From positions 448,335 through 512,334 of the forward strand of contig MNCI01035712.1 in the NCBI GenBank assembly GCA_015680685.1: 64,000 nucleotides of DNA, written 5' to 3'. The notes under the pieces are model-generated. The model saw only the letters and a program-made list of their open reading frames with translations, ran no database searches and was not told the origin of the DNA. Each line of letters starts with the position of its first letter. Position 1 is the stretch's first letter. The stretch is from Gnetum montanum (Eukaryota; Streptophyta; Gnetopsida; Gnetales; Gnetaceae). Position numbers and translations under genes: made by a program. Shown here piece after piece: positions 36,346 through 48,959 of this stretch.

Positions 36346-36989
36346 GTGATGATGCTAATTTATGACTTATTTTCTATTATTTATGAATTTTTTTCCTCCA
36401 TATATGGCATCAATGCTTTTTGTACATGTATATGTATATATTTAAGATGTCATTATGCTTGATTAGTCATCACATGAAATAGCCCTTTCAACACTTGTAG
36501 AAGAGTAAGCAAAAAATCATCATCATCATCCTAGGCTTTTCCTTGTAAAATGGGGTCAACTAAAGAGGAAGCAAAGAATGAGATCCTTAATTTGTTGTCT
36601 TAGTTTTTCTCTTAACTTTGCATATAGAAAGAGGGTAAAAAATTCAAGTTAGTTACTTAAGAGTAATTGAACCAATATTTGTATGACATATGATTAGAGT
36701 GCAACATATGCTCATTTGTAGTTAAAGACTCTTTGTTGTAGCATGTATTTCATGGAAGTGGTATTAGACAAATAGTTAGGAGGTAAAAAAATAGATTGTT
36801 GCTTCCTCATTTTATGAGACCTTGTGGATACATAGTTGATTTGCATGGATGCCTTTTGACTATGTCATAAAGTGAGAGATCAATATCTACTACTTTAAAA
36901 TGTTACAAGAATGAGTAATGTACCCTCTCAAGGCATCATCAAGAAGTCGTTGACTTGGAACCTAGTGACATTAGAATAAAAAAAGATAT

Positions 36990-37230
36990 TTTGGATCACA
37001 TCTATGCATTTTATTCATAGTATATGAATTATACTTATTTCAAACATCAATATAATCATGGTATATTTAAGTATGGTTCTTAGAAAGATTAGAGATAGTT
37101 AGATCAATGGCATCTTGAGTCATAATAACTCTAAGTTTGATGCCTCTATGGTGACCTTAGCTAGTTTCTAACATAGAACTCCTAAATATACAAGTAAACT
37201 TGCAATCACATTTAAACAATTAGAAATTAT
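36990..37230 (+). mobile_element. Copia-B LTR, copy 3, truncated
   Basis: Aligns with the first 250 bases or so of copies 1 and 2 after a matching upstream strip (36695-36985 against 26320-26630). Beyond about 37230 the similarity fades. Confidence 0.55.
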
Positions 37231-37886
37231 AAGTGACAATGTGTTAATACACATATGATGATGTAGTAGTGCATATAAGGTTATGATAGCATCCTCATTA
37301 TGAAGAAGTGGAAGAAGTTAGTGGATGTGTGTAGCATACCTAGCCCCTATATGAATGAGTATAGTATGATCATTATGGATACTATTCTTCATTATGCTTA
37401 GGGTTATGTAACACAACTAGCACCTATGCATGGGTATGGGTATACTATGGGCACCATGGATACTCTTTTCCAGGGAATAAGCATTATGACCACCCGTGAA
37501 CTTTCTAGCATTCTCTACCACAGAATCCTGCATGATAGGAGATCAAGCAAAACCCACGTCTCTCCATAACGACCAAGCCGAAGAAGCAAGAAAAATATTT
37601 AGCACCGGCTCGTTGCCTGTTACAAATACGCCAAGAACCAGCAAAATTTACTCCCACTTGCCGAGGCCAAGATAGTGTTTTTATTTCAAAACTTGAAGGG
37701 TTTGATTAAACAAATTTTCCAATTATATACACGGGAATGCTTGATGCAGCACGTCACTGTCTTTTGAAGAGTATTCGGCATTATGTTAGCCTTGAAAGGC
37801 GTACCAGAGTACAGGCATGCAAATGCTACTGCATTATAAAAGACTTAAACAAATACATTGACCACCAATTTTGACAACTGGAGTTT
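37231..37886. other. Intergenic, then SDR gene 3' untranslated region
   Basis: 37231-37560 has an imperfect internal repetition of a GGTATG/ATTATGGATACT pattern and no gene. From about 37680 rightwards it is likely the 3' untranslated region of the minus-strand SDR gene: AATAAA lies on the minus strand near 37680-37685, 200 bases past the stop. From 37790 on it also aligns with the end of the SDR pseudogene near 46335. Confidence 0.45.
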
Positions 37887-39815
37887 TCAGAGGCAAGAAC
37901 GAGGAAAAGTAAGGCTGCTGCTGAGGTTACTCTGGGTGAGGAAGAATGAAGAAGAAGGGTGAAAAAATTGGGCAGTGGGCATTTCCGAACATGGAATAAG
38001 GGTAAGATAGACAGCTCTTGCAGCGGCCTCTGCTGCAGTATACTTGCCCATGCCGTTTGTCATAGATGTTTTTGTGAAGCCAGGGCAGTAAGAGTTCACC
38101 ATGATTTGTGCTCCATCTGATGATGATGTATGGGTCTGCAATTTGTGTGCAAGCATCCAAGCATAGGCATTAAGCAGCAACTTTGACATGGAGTAATCAG
38201 TCCAGGAACTGGGCCATCCTCGGCTTTTCCATGCTCCGTTTTTCACATCCGTCTTGAATTCCGTTGCAATCATGTCTAGAAGAGCTTCTGTGATGTTTTC
38301 TGGGTTTTGCAGGATTTGCCTCAGGCCGTTGTTCTGGAGCCTCTGCAGATGAATTAAAGAAGTGTCATATTTGATACAGACAAAAAGACTTTTTCCGTTT
38401 TTTTTTTAAGCTTTTCTCCATTTGTTTCTTTTGTAAGTTAGCTTTTCAAGAAAATGAGATGGGTCTTGTGGGTTATACGTGGAGAGATCCAAGCCTGGAA
38501 GAAATGAAGAGTATTCGGGCCGATGCTGCTGATCGTCTGAAGAGCGGTAACAGTGATTGTGTGAGGTGCTTGGTCCCGTAGTAATTGGTTGCTAGAACTT
38601 CCTCAAAGTTCTCCATAGAATTGTCTTCTACATTTTTCTTGCAGGAAATGGCGGCATTATTGATCTGAACCCAGGCAAAGAAATTCTATTATATTCATGA
38701 GAGGATTGAATCGAAAACATGCATTTAGTTTATTAAAAATATAGAATATATACAAATTCATGGTTGATAGGAACCCAACGATCCATTTCAAAGAAGATTT
38801 AGAACCTGCTACCTGCACATAAATATGATTCCGTGTTTCCACGGAGCTCCGAACTTTGGCGTTTGTGGCACGCTTCAATCATTAGAAAATAATTGCTCTT
38901 ATCGGTTGCAAAAATATAATCCAAGTTTCAAATAGGCTTAAATAGATTAAACGACGAAATAAATCTATGCTTTCACTAACTACCTTTTGGCTTAACCTGA
39001 CTGCCCAGGGCTAAAGTTTTTAGTTGCTCAGTATTTCTACCTCACAAACTCTTCGCCTTAGTTTGTAATCCGCTAGTTACATAGATGCTACTCTTAGAAA
39101 CTAGAATATATTTGTATATGCCACCAGGAACGAGTTAGAGAATCAACTTCTAATTAAATTTTGGTACACCACGGCTATTGCTCACCTTCTAGGTTAAGTA
39201 AAGGTTAGATTGCCTAAAACGTAAAATATTTGTTTTAGCACACAATCAACAATCAACTAATTACTGTAAAGTGGGGAAGCCAGGGCCAGGGAACATACCA
39301 GAATATCAAGGCCTCCAATGGTTTTGTGCAGCCATGTAACAACATACCAGAATATCAAGGCCTCCAATGGTTTTGTGCAGCCATGTAACAACATACCAGA
39401 ATATCAAGGCCTCCAATGGTTTTGTGCAGCCATGTAACAAATTCTTGTATGGAATCTTGACAAGCAATGTCCAGGCGATGAAATAGAACTCTAGAAGCAG
39501 AAGCAGAAGAAGCCAGAAGGCAAGCAGCCTTTTGTCCCCTAAGTGGGTTTCTGCAAGCAACTATAACAGTAAGGCCCTGCTCAGAAATCTGCTTAGCAAT
39601 ATCGAACCCAATCCCTCTATTGGCTCCGGAAACCACTGCTACTGTTTCACTAGTCCACCACCTGTCACAGAATGACCTGAATTCATTCATGATCATCAAT
39701 GGAGGCAATAAAAATGTAGACATAATATAAACATTAACATGAAAAAGAGGGAAAATAAAGGGGCAACTGAAAGAACAGACCTGTGGGGATTCATTGCTAC
39801 TTGTTGAACAGCCAT
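37887..39815 (-). CDS. Short-chain dehydrogenase/reductase, four exons
   Basis: Model: exons 39815-39781, 39661-39397, 38664-38479 and 38342-37887, all with GT-AG introns (119, 732 and 136 bp) and consistent phase, giving 942 nt and 313 residues. The start MAVQQVAMNPHR splices to WWTSETVAVV, the N-terminus expected for plant carbonyl-reductase-like SDRs (the group that includes salutaridine reductase and neomenthol dehydrogenase). Seen motifs: nucleotide-binding SGANRGIG (residues 23-30, Ser in place of the usual Thr); INNAA (101-105); active-site Asn127 (ATNYYG); Ser155/156 (FISS); Tyr212 and Lys216 (YSMSK); CPGF (248-251). It should use NADPH to reduce a carbonyl; the substrate cannot be told. 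No transit peptide is obvious, so it is probably cytosolic. A 49-bp triplication covers the exon 2/intron 2 border. Confidence 0.85.
39294..39440. repeat. Three tandem copies of 49 bp over a splice donor
   Basis: 39294-39342, 39343-39391 and 39392-39440 are identical 49-bp units. Each contains the end of SDR exon 2 (GGLDIL) and its GTATGT donor. Only use of the copy nearest the start codon (donor at 39396-39395) keeps the frame; the other two would add 49 or 98 nt and shift it. Confidence 0.95.
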
Positions 39816-40178
39816 ACTCTGTTCTACTTTCTTGTTGCACTGCTTTGATTTCTGTTTGCTGTGCTTTCCTAGAGCGGATTATGAATTGCCCTGAAATAGC
39901 TTATGGCTGATGCGTGTAGCTTGCATGGAAGCATAAATAAGTTATTGCATTAATGGATGCCGCGTCAGAATGGTTGGTGCCCTGGCATTGTCAAACTGTA
40001 GCGCCGCGTCCATTGCATCAGCAGACAATCTCATTCGTCCACTTTCAATTGCTCCTGCTCCTGCTGCTGCGTTTTTCTGGTGGGCAGTTCATGATTCTAA
40101 GGTTTAGTAATATATTTAGGCCTGTAGCATCTTACTGGAGAGACTCAAAGCCTCAACGCCTTGTTTAATCAAAGCTGG

Positions 40179-40200
40179 AATATATATATATATATATATG
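40179..40200. repeat. (TA)n microsatellite
   Basis: About ten TA dinucleotides upstream of the SDR gene. Confidence 0.9.
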
Positions 40201-40520
40201 TTCGATGTGAGCTGAAAGGCGCCAACCAATTGACTACTGACGTTCATCTTAGGACCACAATTTAGATTAATTGATTCGATAAATCCAGAACAGCCATAGC
40301 ACCATGTTTTCAAAGATTCCAACTGTCCGTCACATGAGTAGTTTTTTTAGGACAGAAAGCTATATTTTAAATTCGCCCATCCTAGGTTTGGCTTTATGCG
40401 TTTTGGTTATACCAAATCTGGCAAAGCGTCCCCAAGCTGTTTTGCCTTGTTTATTTTGGCAACCATGGCAACTTGGGTCATTTGATCGATCCCAGCTGAC
40501 AAGTATGGTGAGTGTAATAG

Positions 40521-40778
40521 GCGTGAATTTGACTCCCGTGCATACGTTTTTGGGGATTTTTCCTACGTGCGAAAATTTAAGTTTCAGTTTCTCAAAACTT
40601 GTAAGATTATAGCTACTTGAACCCTAATAATTTAGTTTGTGTACATGGTGCGTGAATTTGACTCCCGTGCATACGTTTTTGGGGATTTTTCCTACGTGCG
40701 AAAATTTAAGTTTCAGTTTCTCAAAACTTGTAAGATTATAGGTACTTGAACACTAATAATTTAGTTTGTGTACATGGT
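40521..40778. repeat. 129-bp tandem duplication upstream of the SDR gene
   Basis: 40521-40649 and 40650-40778 are near identical; I see two mismatches (AGCT/AGGT and ACCC/ACAC). It lies 0.7 kb upstream of the SDR start codon, at the outer edge of the block shared with the SDR pseudogene. Confidence 0.93.
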
Positions 40779-41950
40779 GTGCATTTTCTATCAATGTTCT
40801 CTTGTTAAGTTTTCAAGGTTAGAATATCGAGTTATACCTAAAATAGAAAAAAATTAGAAAAGCCCGATGATAATGATTCTTGTATGCCTGGGGAATTGCA
40901 TGTACATCAAATTTATTATTAATCATGCTATGATTTTTTTAAGGTCTTTATAGTTTTTAGGATAACTTAGTTTGAAAATTGGAGGTTTGGAAGTTGATAT
41001 AAAGATTATTGAAATAATTTGCAAACATCACATCACTATCAAGTAGTAGTGCTCGTCAAATTTACACCTTATTCCCATGGTTGGTTACGCCTATTGTAGT
41101 AGATCTACAATATTTATGCTTTGACTTATTTTTAAATTTGAAGTACATGTACCCCACTATTGGACTATGGGTAGAAGCCTTTTTACACTAGTTACCACAA
41201 GATAATGGTTAGGCTTTGACTTTTAAAAAAAAAACAAATATAGTTATACTAAATCTATTAGTCCAAGATTATGATATTTGTTTTATGAAAGTTAAATATC
41301 AACTCTACAAAGTAGTTGACAAATATAGGATGTAACAAGAAATAACTATATAGACCTTTTATTGCAATATAATATTTTTATCTCAAATATTTAATTTAAG
41401 AGCAACCAAGAAAACTGTGATGCTCATCTTGAAGATCTCATAACCTACATAGCCAACATGTGCATTCTTCTCTAGGAAGTTTCATTCATCTTTCACTTTT
41501 GATCCTAATATCATGTAAACTTATGAATTTAAATAGTTATCTTTTGTACATTTCAAATAAAATTTTTTCTTACCTTCTATATTTAACCATAACTTTATTA
41601 AAATCCACTACCCAACCAACTTTAAAATGTGTTTTGAATTATTTTGTATCTCTTTCCATGAGATATCCCAAGTCTTCAACCATTATATCTCTTGCAAATA
41701 CCATTCCTATTCTTGTGTGTCTTTAAGAATTACTTTAGAAAATTTAAGTTATTTTTCTATTTTTGCTATTTTTTGGTATGTGTAATAAACAAACAAATAA
41801 CTTTTCCTTCTAGGAGAAGTAAAACATGGGATAGGATTTTTATACTTCTCACTTTAATTCATTAAGTAAAAATATCTTTTGTACTCTTTTAATAGCCTTC
41901 TAATTTGGAAAGAACATTTTTTTGAAATAAACAGAAAAAAATGCATCCCA
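40779..41950. other. AT-rich intergenic, no gene seen
   Basis: Short open stretches only (such as 41460-41726), with no recognisable domain. Some of it may be decayed LINE 5' sequence, but I could not read endonuclease motifs. Confidence 0.4.
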
Positions 41951-43835
41951 AAGGAAATATAATGGTGGAGTGATGAAGTGCAACATACTATCCAAAACAA
42001 AGAAAATTGCTTTAGGGAGTGGCAACAAAGCAAAAACCAAGAAAATATGTTTATGTATAAACTAGTAAAAAAGGAGGCAAAAGTCATAGTAGCTAAAGCT
42101 AAACATAAGGCCTTGGATAGCTTTTATGAAAAAATAGAAATAAAAGAAAGAGAAAAAACAATTTACAAATCAGGAAATATTAAAAACAAGAAATATAAGA
42201 ACTTGGATCATGTTGACTGCATTAGGGAGATAGATGAAAGAATTTTGGTAAAAGACAATAGAATTTTGGATAGGTAGAACAATTATTTTTAAGAATTATT
42301 GAATGAATAAAATCCTATAGAACACATGCAAGAAGAACCAAATTTTGATTTCATTAATAAATTTCCCTTCTCTAAGGTAAAGGCAACCTTATTAAAGATG
42401 ACAAATGTAAAAGTTGTTGGACAAGATAACATTTCTACATAACCCTGGAAAGCATTAGGAGATATAAAAATTTCATAACTAATAGAGTTATTTAACAAAA
42501 TTTTGAAGGATGAAGAAATGTCCAACAGTTAGAGAAAAAGCATTGTTGTTCCCATATACAAAAATAAAGGAGATGTGCAAAATTATGTAAACTATAGAGG
42601 GATCAAGATTATGAGCCATATTATGAAACCTTGGAAGAGATTCATAAAGCAATGTCTCATAGTTAAGTTAACAAAATCAGAAAATCAATTGGATTTATAC
42701 AAGTGAGATGTAGTATAGAGGTTATTTTCTTAATATAACAATTAATGGAGAAATTCAAAAAATATAGAGAAAATATACATATGATCTTCATTAACTTGGG
42801 AAAATCATATGACAAAGTGTTTAGAGATATTATTTAGTGAGCATTATAGAAGAAAAAGATCCTCATAAATATATTGAGTTAATTCAATACATCAGTGAAA
42901 GAGCTACCACTAAAATTAGAATAGTTTACTAAACCATAGTAAAATTTCTACTCAGAGTAGGTCTACATCAAAGGCCTACACTTAGTCATACTTGTTTTTC
43001 ATTATGTTAGATGAATTAAAATTATATAAGATGAAATCTTTTGTTGAATGCTATTTGTAAATGACATTACATTGGTTAATATAGCCTCAAAAAATATTAT
43101 TTTTAAAATGGAGAAGTGGAGACATCCTCTAGAATCAACAGGCTTAAAAATTAGTAGAAGTAAGACAAAATATATGACATACAATTTAAATAATAATATA
43201 AATAGTAGTAAAATAGAAGTGACAATTCAAAACCAAAAAGTCCCTTATTGGAAATAGTTCCATTACATAGGATCAATGCTCTAATCATATAGTAAAATTA
43301 ATAAAGATATAAGAAATAGAATTAAGGCAAGATGGTCAAGATGAAGGTGCTTTAGTGGTATTCTATGTAATCTTAATGAAACTAAGAGGAAAATTTTATA
43401 AGATAATAATCAGGCCTACTATCTTATATGGTGTTGAATTTTGGATAGTAAAAAAGAAGCATGAACAACAAATAGTGTGGAAAAAATGTGAATACTTAGA
43501 TGGATGTTGAATATTACTAGAAGAGATAAATTGCACAATATAGACATTAGAGTATAACTAAAGTGGCTTCTATCTTAGATAAGTTATCGTAATAACATCT
43601 TATATGGTTTGGGCATATGTAAAGAAAATCAAATAATGAGCCTATAGAAAAAGGTTACTACATCACTATTCTAGGAAAGCCACCAAAATAAAGAAAAAAA
43701 CTGATTGAAGATGATTTGAATAAATTGCAAATAAACAAAGATATAGCTCTTCATAAAGTTAAATGATGAAAAGAACTCATTTAGTCAACCTCATTTTGTT
43801 GGAATAAGTTTAGTATGTTGATGATGATGATCTAG
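41951..43835 (+). mobile_element. RTE-type LINE, 5'-truncated
   Basis: Begins in the linker between endonuclease and RT (WWSDEVQHTIQNKENCFREW, KYKNLDHVDCIRE, ERILVKDNRIL). RT blocks follow: KMTNVKVVGQDNIS, SIVVPIYKNKGDVQNYVNYR, GIKIMSHIMKPW, IFINLGKSYD, then LLFVNDITLV (the FADD catalytic block, with Ala to Val and first Asp to Asn) and STGLKISRSKTKYM. The 3' part reads like the conserved tail with a GH..R block, and the copy ends with TGATGATGATGA at 43819-43830. The endonuclease domain is missing and stops are frequent. It separates the SDR gene from its pseudogene. Confidence 0.85.
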
Positions 43836-43849
43836 TCTCTAAATTATAC

Positions 43850-46330
43850 ATCCATAAAACATAGTGGGATAAATGATTATTTAAAATATTTGTTTTCTAA
43901 CCTTTTGATGAAGTGTCTTTGGTCAATTGTGTTGATGAGATGCCATCAACACGACCCTATCAACAAGATCCCATCGATGTAGGGCTTCCCACGTGGACAT
44001 GTACCCATCGACATGGCACCCTAGTAGGTCTATAAATATAGCACACTAGCCATGTTAATAGAAGTTAGAATTGCAGTTGCTAGCAGAATTCTTATAGTTT
44101 GTTTCTGTAAGAGATAGAATACATTTAAAATTCATTTATGCTAATACTTTTGATTCAACTTCAATGGCATACATTAAGATATTTGTAGGTGTTTTTGGCT
44201 AAAAGAGAACCTTTCCTTTATGCTTTATATGCTATATCATGCTTTCAAGACTATCACTAATTTTATATGATGCTATTTGATATATTTTTATATGTTGCCT
44301 CATATATGATGCTATTATATTTTATTTTGGGCTTTTATGATCAATTTTTGAACTTGATGCGAATGTATCTTTTATAGTTCTTAATTTTTTATGTATATGT
44401 GTATGATCTATTGTTATACTCCATATCTACTCACCTCCTCTACAAGAATCTTTTTGTTCCTTGATAGGTTGGTTTTCTTCTTGTAAATTTGAAATGAAAA
44501 AAAGAAGGAGAACAATTTATGATACCTTGCATGCATTATTTGACATTTCAGTACAAGTGCTTTGTTGTAATTTCAAATCAATGCTCATTTCTTTGGTTCA
44601 AGTATGATGCTTAGTGGTTAGTTTGATTGTTGATTAGTCTATCATATTGCATTTGGTTTTCTAGGAGTCATAAGCTCAAGGTAATCTTGAGTCAAGTAGG
44701 GAAGCTCATACTTATTCATTTGCATTTAGTTTGAAACTTTTAGATTAGGGGTCTTTTCATGTTCAAATAGGGGGAGACTTTTGGTTGAAAGAAACATTTA
44801 GAATGAGAAAACATTTTTCCTATGGTGATCAAATTTACTTGTTCAATTAACCTTTTCTCTCATAGATTGATGTATCGAACCTATAGATCAACCAACCTCT
44901 TGTTAGGATGACCTTCTCAAATTGTAAGCATAACACAATAAGAGAAAAAGGTGTACTCATTAGGTCAACCTTTCCAAATTGTAAGTGGAACATAGTCAAA
45001 GAAAAAGGTGCACTCATTAAGTCAATCAACCTTGCCTTAGGTCAACCATCCCATGAGAAAGAAAATCTCAAAATAGAGGAACATGCAACTTCTTAGGTTA
45101 ACCAACCTAATTAAAGATAGAAAATTAGAGCACAAAAAAAGCACACATTAGGTCAATTCATCAAAACCTTAGGTTGACCTATCGAAGGATCATCAATAAA
45201 AAATAATGTTTTTAGAAAGTTATGAACATAACCATTGCATAATTGTTCACACAAAGAGGATAAATAGGCATTATCGAGTCATGATGTCACAAGTCAAAGA
45301 GGAAGAAAAAGTCAAGGCCTATTTGTCTCCAACCATAACCCTTGTAATTCTTTATGAAGAGGGACTCTTGCTTTATGATTAAATCTTATTTGTACTGTCT
45401 ATGAATATTCCCTTATTTGCCTCTTCTTGATCTTTGTATTGTATGTGAATGAATTCGATCTATTACGATTCATGTATTCCATCCAAGACTTGTAAAAACC
45501 CTTATGCTTATTAGTGAGTGAGGATTCACCCTAAAGCTTGTAAGTGGGACATTGGTAACCTATATACCAATGTTGATGGTAGACTAGAAACTTGTAAACT
45601 AGCATTGAAGACTTTGCTTGAAGGAGAATGGAACCAAGAGAAGAGAAGACAATTACACTCATGTGAGTGGAGTAGATGAAGCCAAACCACTATAAATCTA
45701 GTGTGTTCTTTCTATGGTTTTGCTTTCATTTCATATTTTATTCATACATTGAATTGTTGCCATCGATTGAAGGTTTAAGTGATCTATGCACACTTACTAT
45801 GATTATTTGATCTATCATCATATAAAATATTATCACGATTTGTTCCATCGGCTAATATATGTGGTCGGAAAATAGACTAAGATTTTTAATCACCCCTAGT
45901 CTCTACCCCAAGTGTTCTTTTTCGATCCATAATTATGTATCATAAATCATGATTTTATTTATCAGACACCTATATTTGTAGATAGGAAAAGTCAAGAAAA
46001 TTAAGCATATTTACCACCCTTTCTTTGAGTTTGAATTAAAGACAATGTTTGCATGTATGAATACGCTAACATCACTATTTTTAATTGTAAAATTCAAAGA
46101 TAAAAATCCGAAAACAAAGCAGTAGAAAGAGAACATCGTGTTTTTATAGGGAGAACAAATTTTCTAACCGCTGATTAAAGAATTATTCCCCTAAGAGGGT
46201 CGGTAAGCGATAAATATATTTGTCCCAAGTTCCAAAGCACCCTTGCCAGTTCAAGTGTAATGGAGTCGGTGCGATTTTAGGTTGAGAATAAGCGAATGCT
46301 TCATTTAGCACGTGGCTGCCTTTCCAGAAT
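43850..46330 (+). mobile_element. LTR-like debris, probably copia
   Basis: No gene. A promoter-like TCTATAAATATAGC lies at 44031-44044. A purine tract AAATAGGGGGAGAC near 44766-44779 resembles the tract before the 3' LTR of Sire-type copia elements. A run such as AGGATTCACCCTAAAGCTTG with GGGACATTGGTAA near 45521-45560 resembles their LTR leader. GGTCAACC is repeated between 44890 and 45180. Boundaries and target duplication were not found, so this is tentative. Confidence 0.35.
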
Positions 46331-46458
46331 ATGCGGCTGTCGGTAAGCCTAAAAAGGCGTACCAGAATACAGGCGCACGCAGTGCTCATCTCCAACTACA
46401 CAATAAAAGATTATAAGTTTTCAACAAACAGCTGGACCATCGATATGCAAAACGAAAT

Positions 46459-48182
46459 TCAGAGGCAGGAACAAGGAAAGGTGAAGCTGGTTAGACTGTC
46501 GTCTCTGTTTTTAAAGGCAGATGAAGGGTGAAAGAATTTGGCAGCAGGAATTTCCAGACATGGAAGAAGCTTAAGATAGAGAGATTTTGCAGCGGCCTCT
46601 GCTGCGGTGGACTTGCTCAAGCAGTTTGTCATAGCCGTTTTAGGAAAGCCATGGCAGTAGCACTTCACCATGATTTTTGCTGCTGCTTCCTTCCTGTTAT
46701 GATCATGTTTGGATCTGCAACTTGCGTGGCAGCATCCGAGCGTTTCCATGTTCCTTTTCTTTCACATCTGTCTTGAATTCTATTTGCAATCGTGTATAGA
46801 AGAGCTTTTGTGATGTTTAATTTTATGGCTTTTGCACGATTTGCCTTAGGCCGGTGTTCTGGAGCCTCTGCAAATGAATCAAACAAGGGTCAAGTTTGAT
46901 ATAGGTAGAAAGATGTTTTAATTTTTTTCACTTAGCTTTTGAAACCAGAAATGGCGATATGCTTCAGATGAGACGGATAGAGTAGTTTATACGTGGAGAG
47001 ATCCACACCTGGAAGAAATGAAGAGAAATTGGGCCGATGTTGCTGATTTTTTGACGAGCGAAAGCAGTGATTGTGTGAGGTTATTGGTCCAAGTTCTCCA
47101 TTGAATTGTCCTCTACATTTTTCTTGCAGGAAATGGCGGCATTGTTGATCTGAACCCGAGCAAAGAAATTCTATTACATTCATGACGAGGATTGAATTGA
47201 AAACGTTATGTTTATTAGTACCTTGGAGAAGATGTTCTAGGCATAAAAAACTATAGAATACATAAATTCATGGCGGACAAGAGAGATGGACAAGGGATTC
47301 TTAAAACTGACAACAGAATCCGATCCATTTCCAAGAAAATTTAGAAGAATGTACCACCTTTACATGATTATTATAATCAAGTACTTCCATTCCACCAAGC
47401 TTCAGAACTTGGTTGTCCCGGTAATATGGATAATTTCAAAAGGATTATCCTTATTTGTTTCAAGATTTTTAATCTAAAACCCAACCAGGGTTACAGTAGA
47501 TTCAAGGATGAAATTGATCTGTGCTTACATTAAAAACCTTTTCACTGTGTTTGACTGCACAAGGTTTACGTTTTTTTGTTGCTGACTATTTCTAAAGGAA
47601 GCTCCAATTAAAATTTGTACTCCTTTGACAACATTCATTAATTGTTACCAACTACGAATTCCCTTATCTTATAAAATTTAATAAAAAAACTTTCACTGAC
47701 TATATGTTAAAAACACTAGCTTGATTTTTATTTTTTACTTAACCAAGAAAGATCAGAAACGCAGAAACGTACCAAAATGTCAAGTCCTCTAGTGGTTTTG
47801 TGTAGCCATGTGGCAAAATCTTGTGTGGAATCCTGACAAGCAATGTTCAGCCTGTGAAACAGAACTCCAGAAGCAGAAGAGGAAGTAGCCAGAAAACCTG
47901 CAGCCTTTTGTCCACCTCGTGGGTCTCTGAAAGAAACTATAACAGTGAGGCCCGGCTCAGAAATCTTCCTAAAAATCTCAAACCCAATCCCTCTGTTGAC
48001 TCCAGTAACCATTGCTACGTTTTCACTAGTCCACCGCCAATCACAAAATGAACTGAATTCATTCATGATCATCAATGGAGATATAAATATACGTATATCA
48101 TCATTATCATGCAAAAGAGTTAAAAAGGAACAACTGAAAGAACAGACGCATGGGGCTCCTTTGCTACTTGTTGAACAGCCAT
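46459..48182 (-). pseudogene. SDR pseudogene, duplicate of the 37.9-39.8 kb gene
   Basis: Aligns with the intact gene through exons, introns and about 0.5-0.8 kb of upstream sequence. Start MAVQQVAKEPH at 48182 is kept, and the nucleotide-binding block reads TGVNRGIG. Breaks: the first-intron acceptor changed from GACAG to GATTGG; about 29 nt are lost in the third exon (removing ATNYYG with the active-site Asn and shifting frame, near 47098); about 60-65 nt are lost in the last exon, removing the YSMSK catalytic segment (near 46740). The C-terminus still ends FPCSCL with a stop at 46459. It lacks the 49-bp triplication, so that arose after the duplication or was specific to the intact copy. 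Confidence 0.85.
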
Positions 48183-48959
48183 GTTCTGTTGAATCTATTC
48201 TACTTTTCTTGTTGCAGTGCTTGATTTCTGTATGCTGTGCTTTTTTAGTGCTGATGATGGCTTCCGCTTAAATAGCTTATGGCTTCTGCAGGCAGCCTGC
48301 ATTGGAGCAAATAAGTTAATGCATTAATATTAATTGCTACTACTTAGCGTATTCACCTTCTTTCTTTCTATTGCCATTGCTACTACTACATTTTTTCTCG
48401 TGGGTGGTTCATGAAGAGATCTGTATTAGTAATATATTAGATCTGTAGCATTCATGAAGAAACCCAACGGTTTGTTTAATCAAAGCTCCATTTTATATGA
48501 ATATCCCCGCGTACGCATGCGCCAACACATTGACTATCGATTAGGACCATGATCTAACTTAGTTGATCAAAACAATTATGGCACCTTGTTTTCAAAGATC
48601 CTGATTGTGCATCACAGGAGTGGTTCCGGCCACAGAAAGGTATATTTTAACTTTACCATATCCTAGGTTTAGCTTTAGGGTTTGCTTTACACCAAATGTA
48701 GCCAAGCATCTCATATTAGAGTTTCCTCTTTTGCCTCGTTTTCTGGAAAATTTTTTATTCCTTGCAAATTTGGTCATTTGATTGGTCCCATTTCACTGAC
48801 GGGAGCTTTAAGACTACGTGTAGAACACTCAATCGTGGAGACAATGCTTATGATTTTTCTTTCTTTTTTACCCCCAATTTTAAGTTCATCCACCCAGCTA
48901 AAGCTTTTCGCACCGGCTATTAGTAAAATTGCACTCATTACAAGAAAAAATGGTCAATG

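Noticed and set aside
44890-45180. GGTCAACC repeats considered as a regulatory array
   Set aside because: Spacing is irregular and the region looks like degraded LTR sequence; no gene lies nearby.
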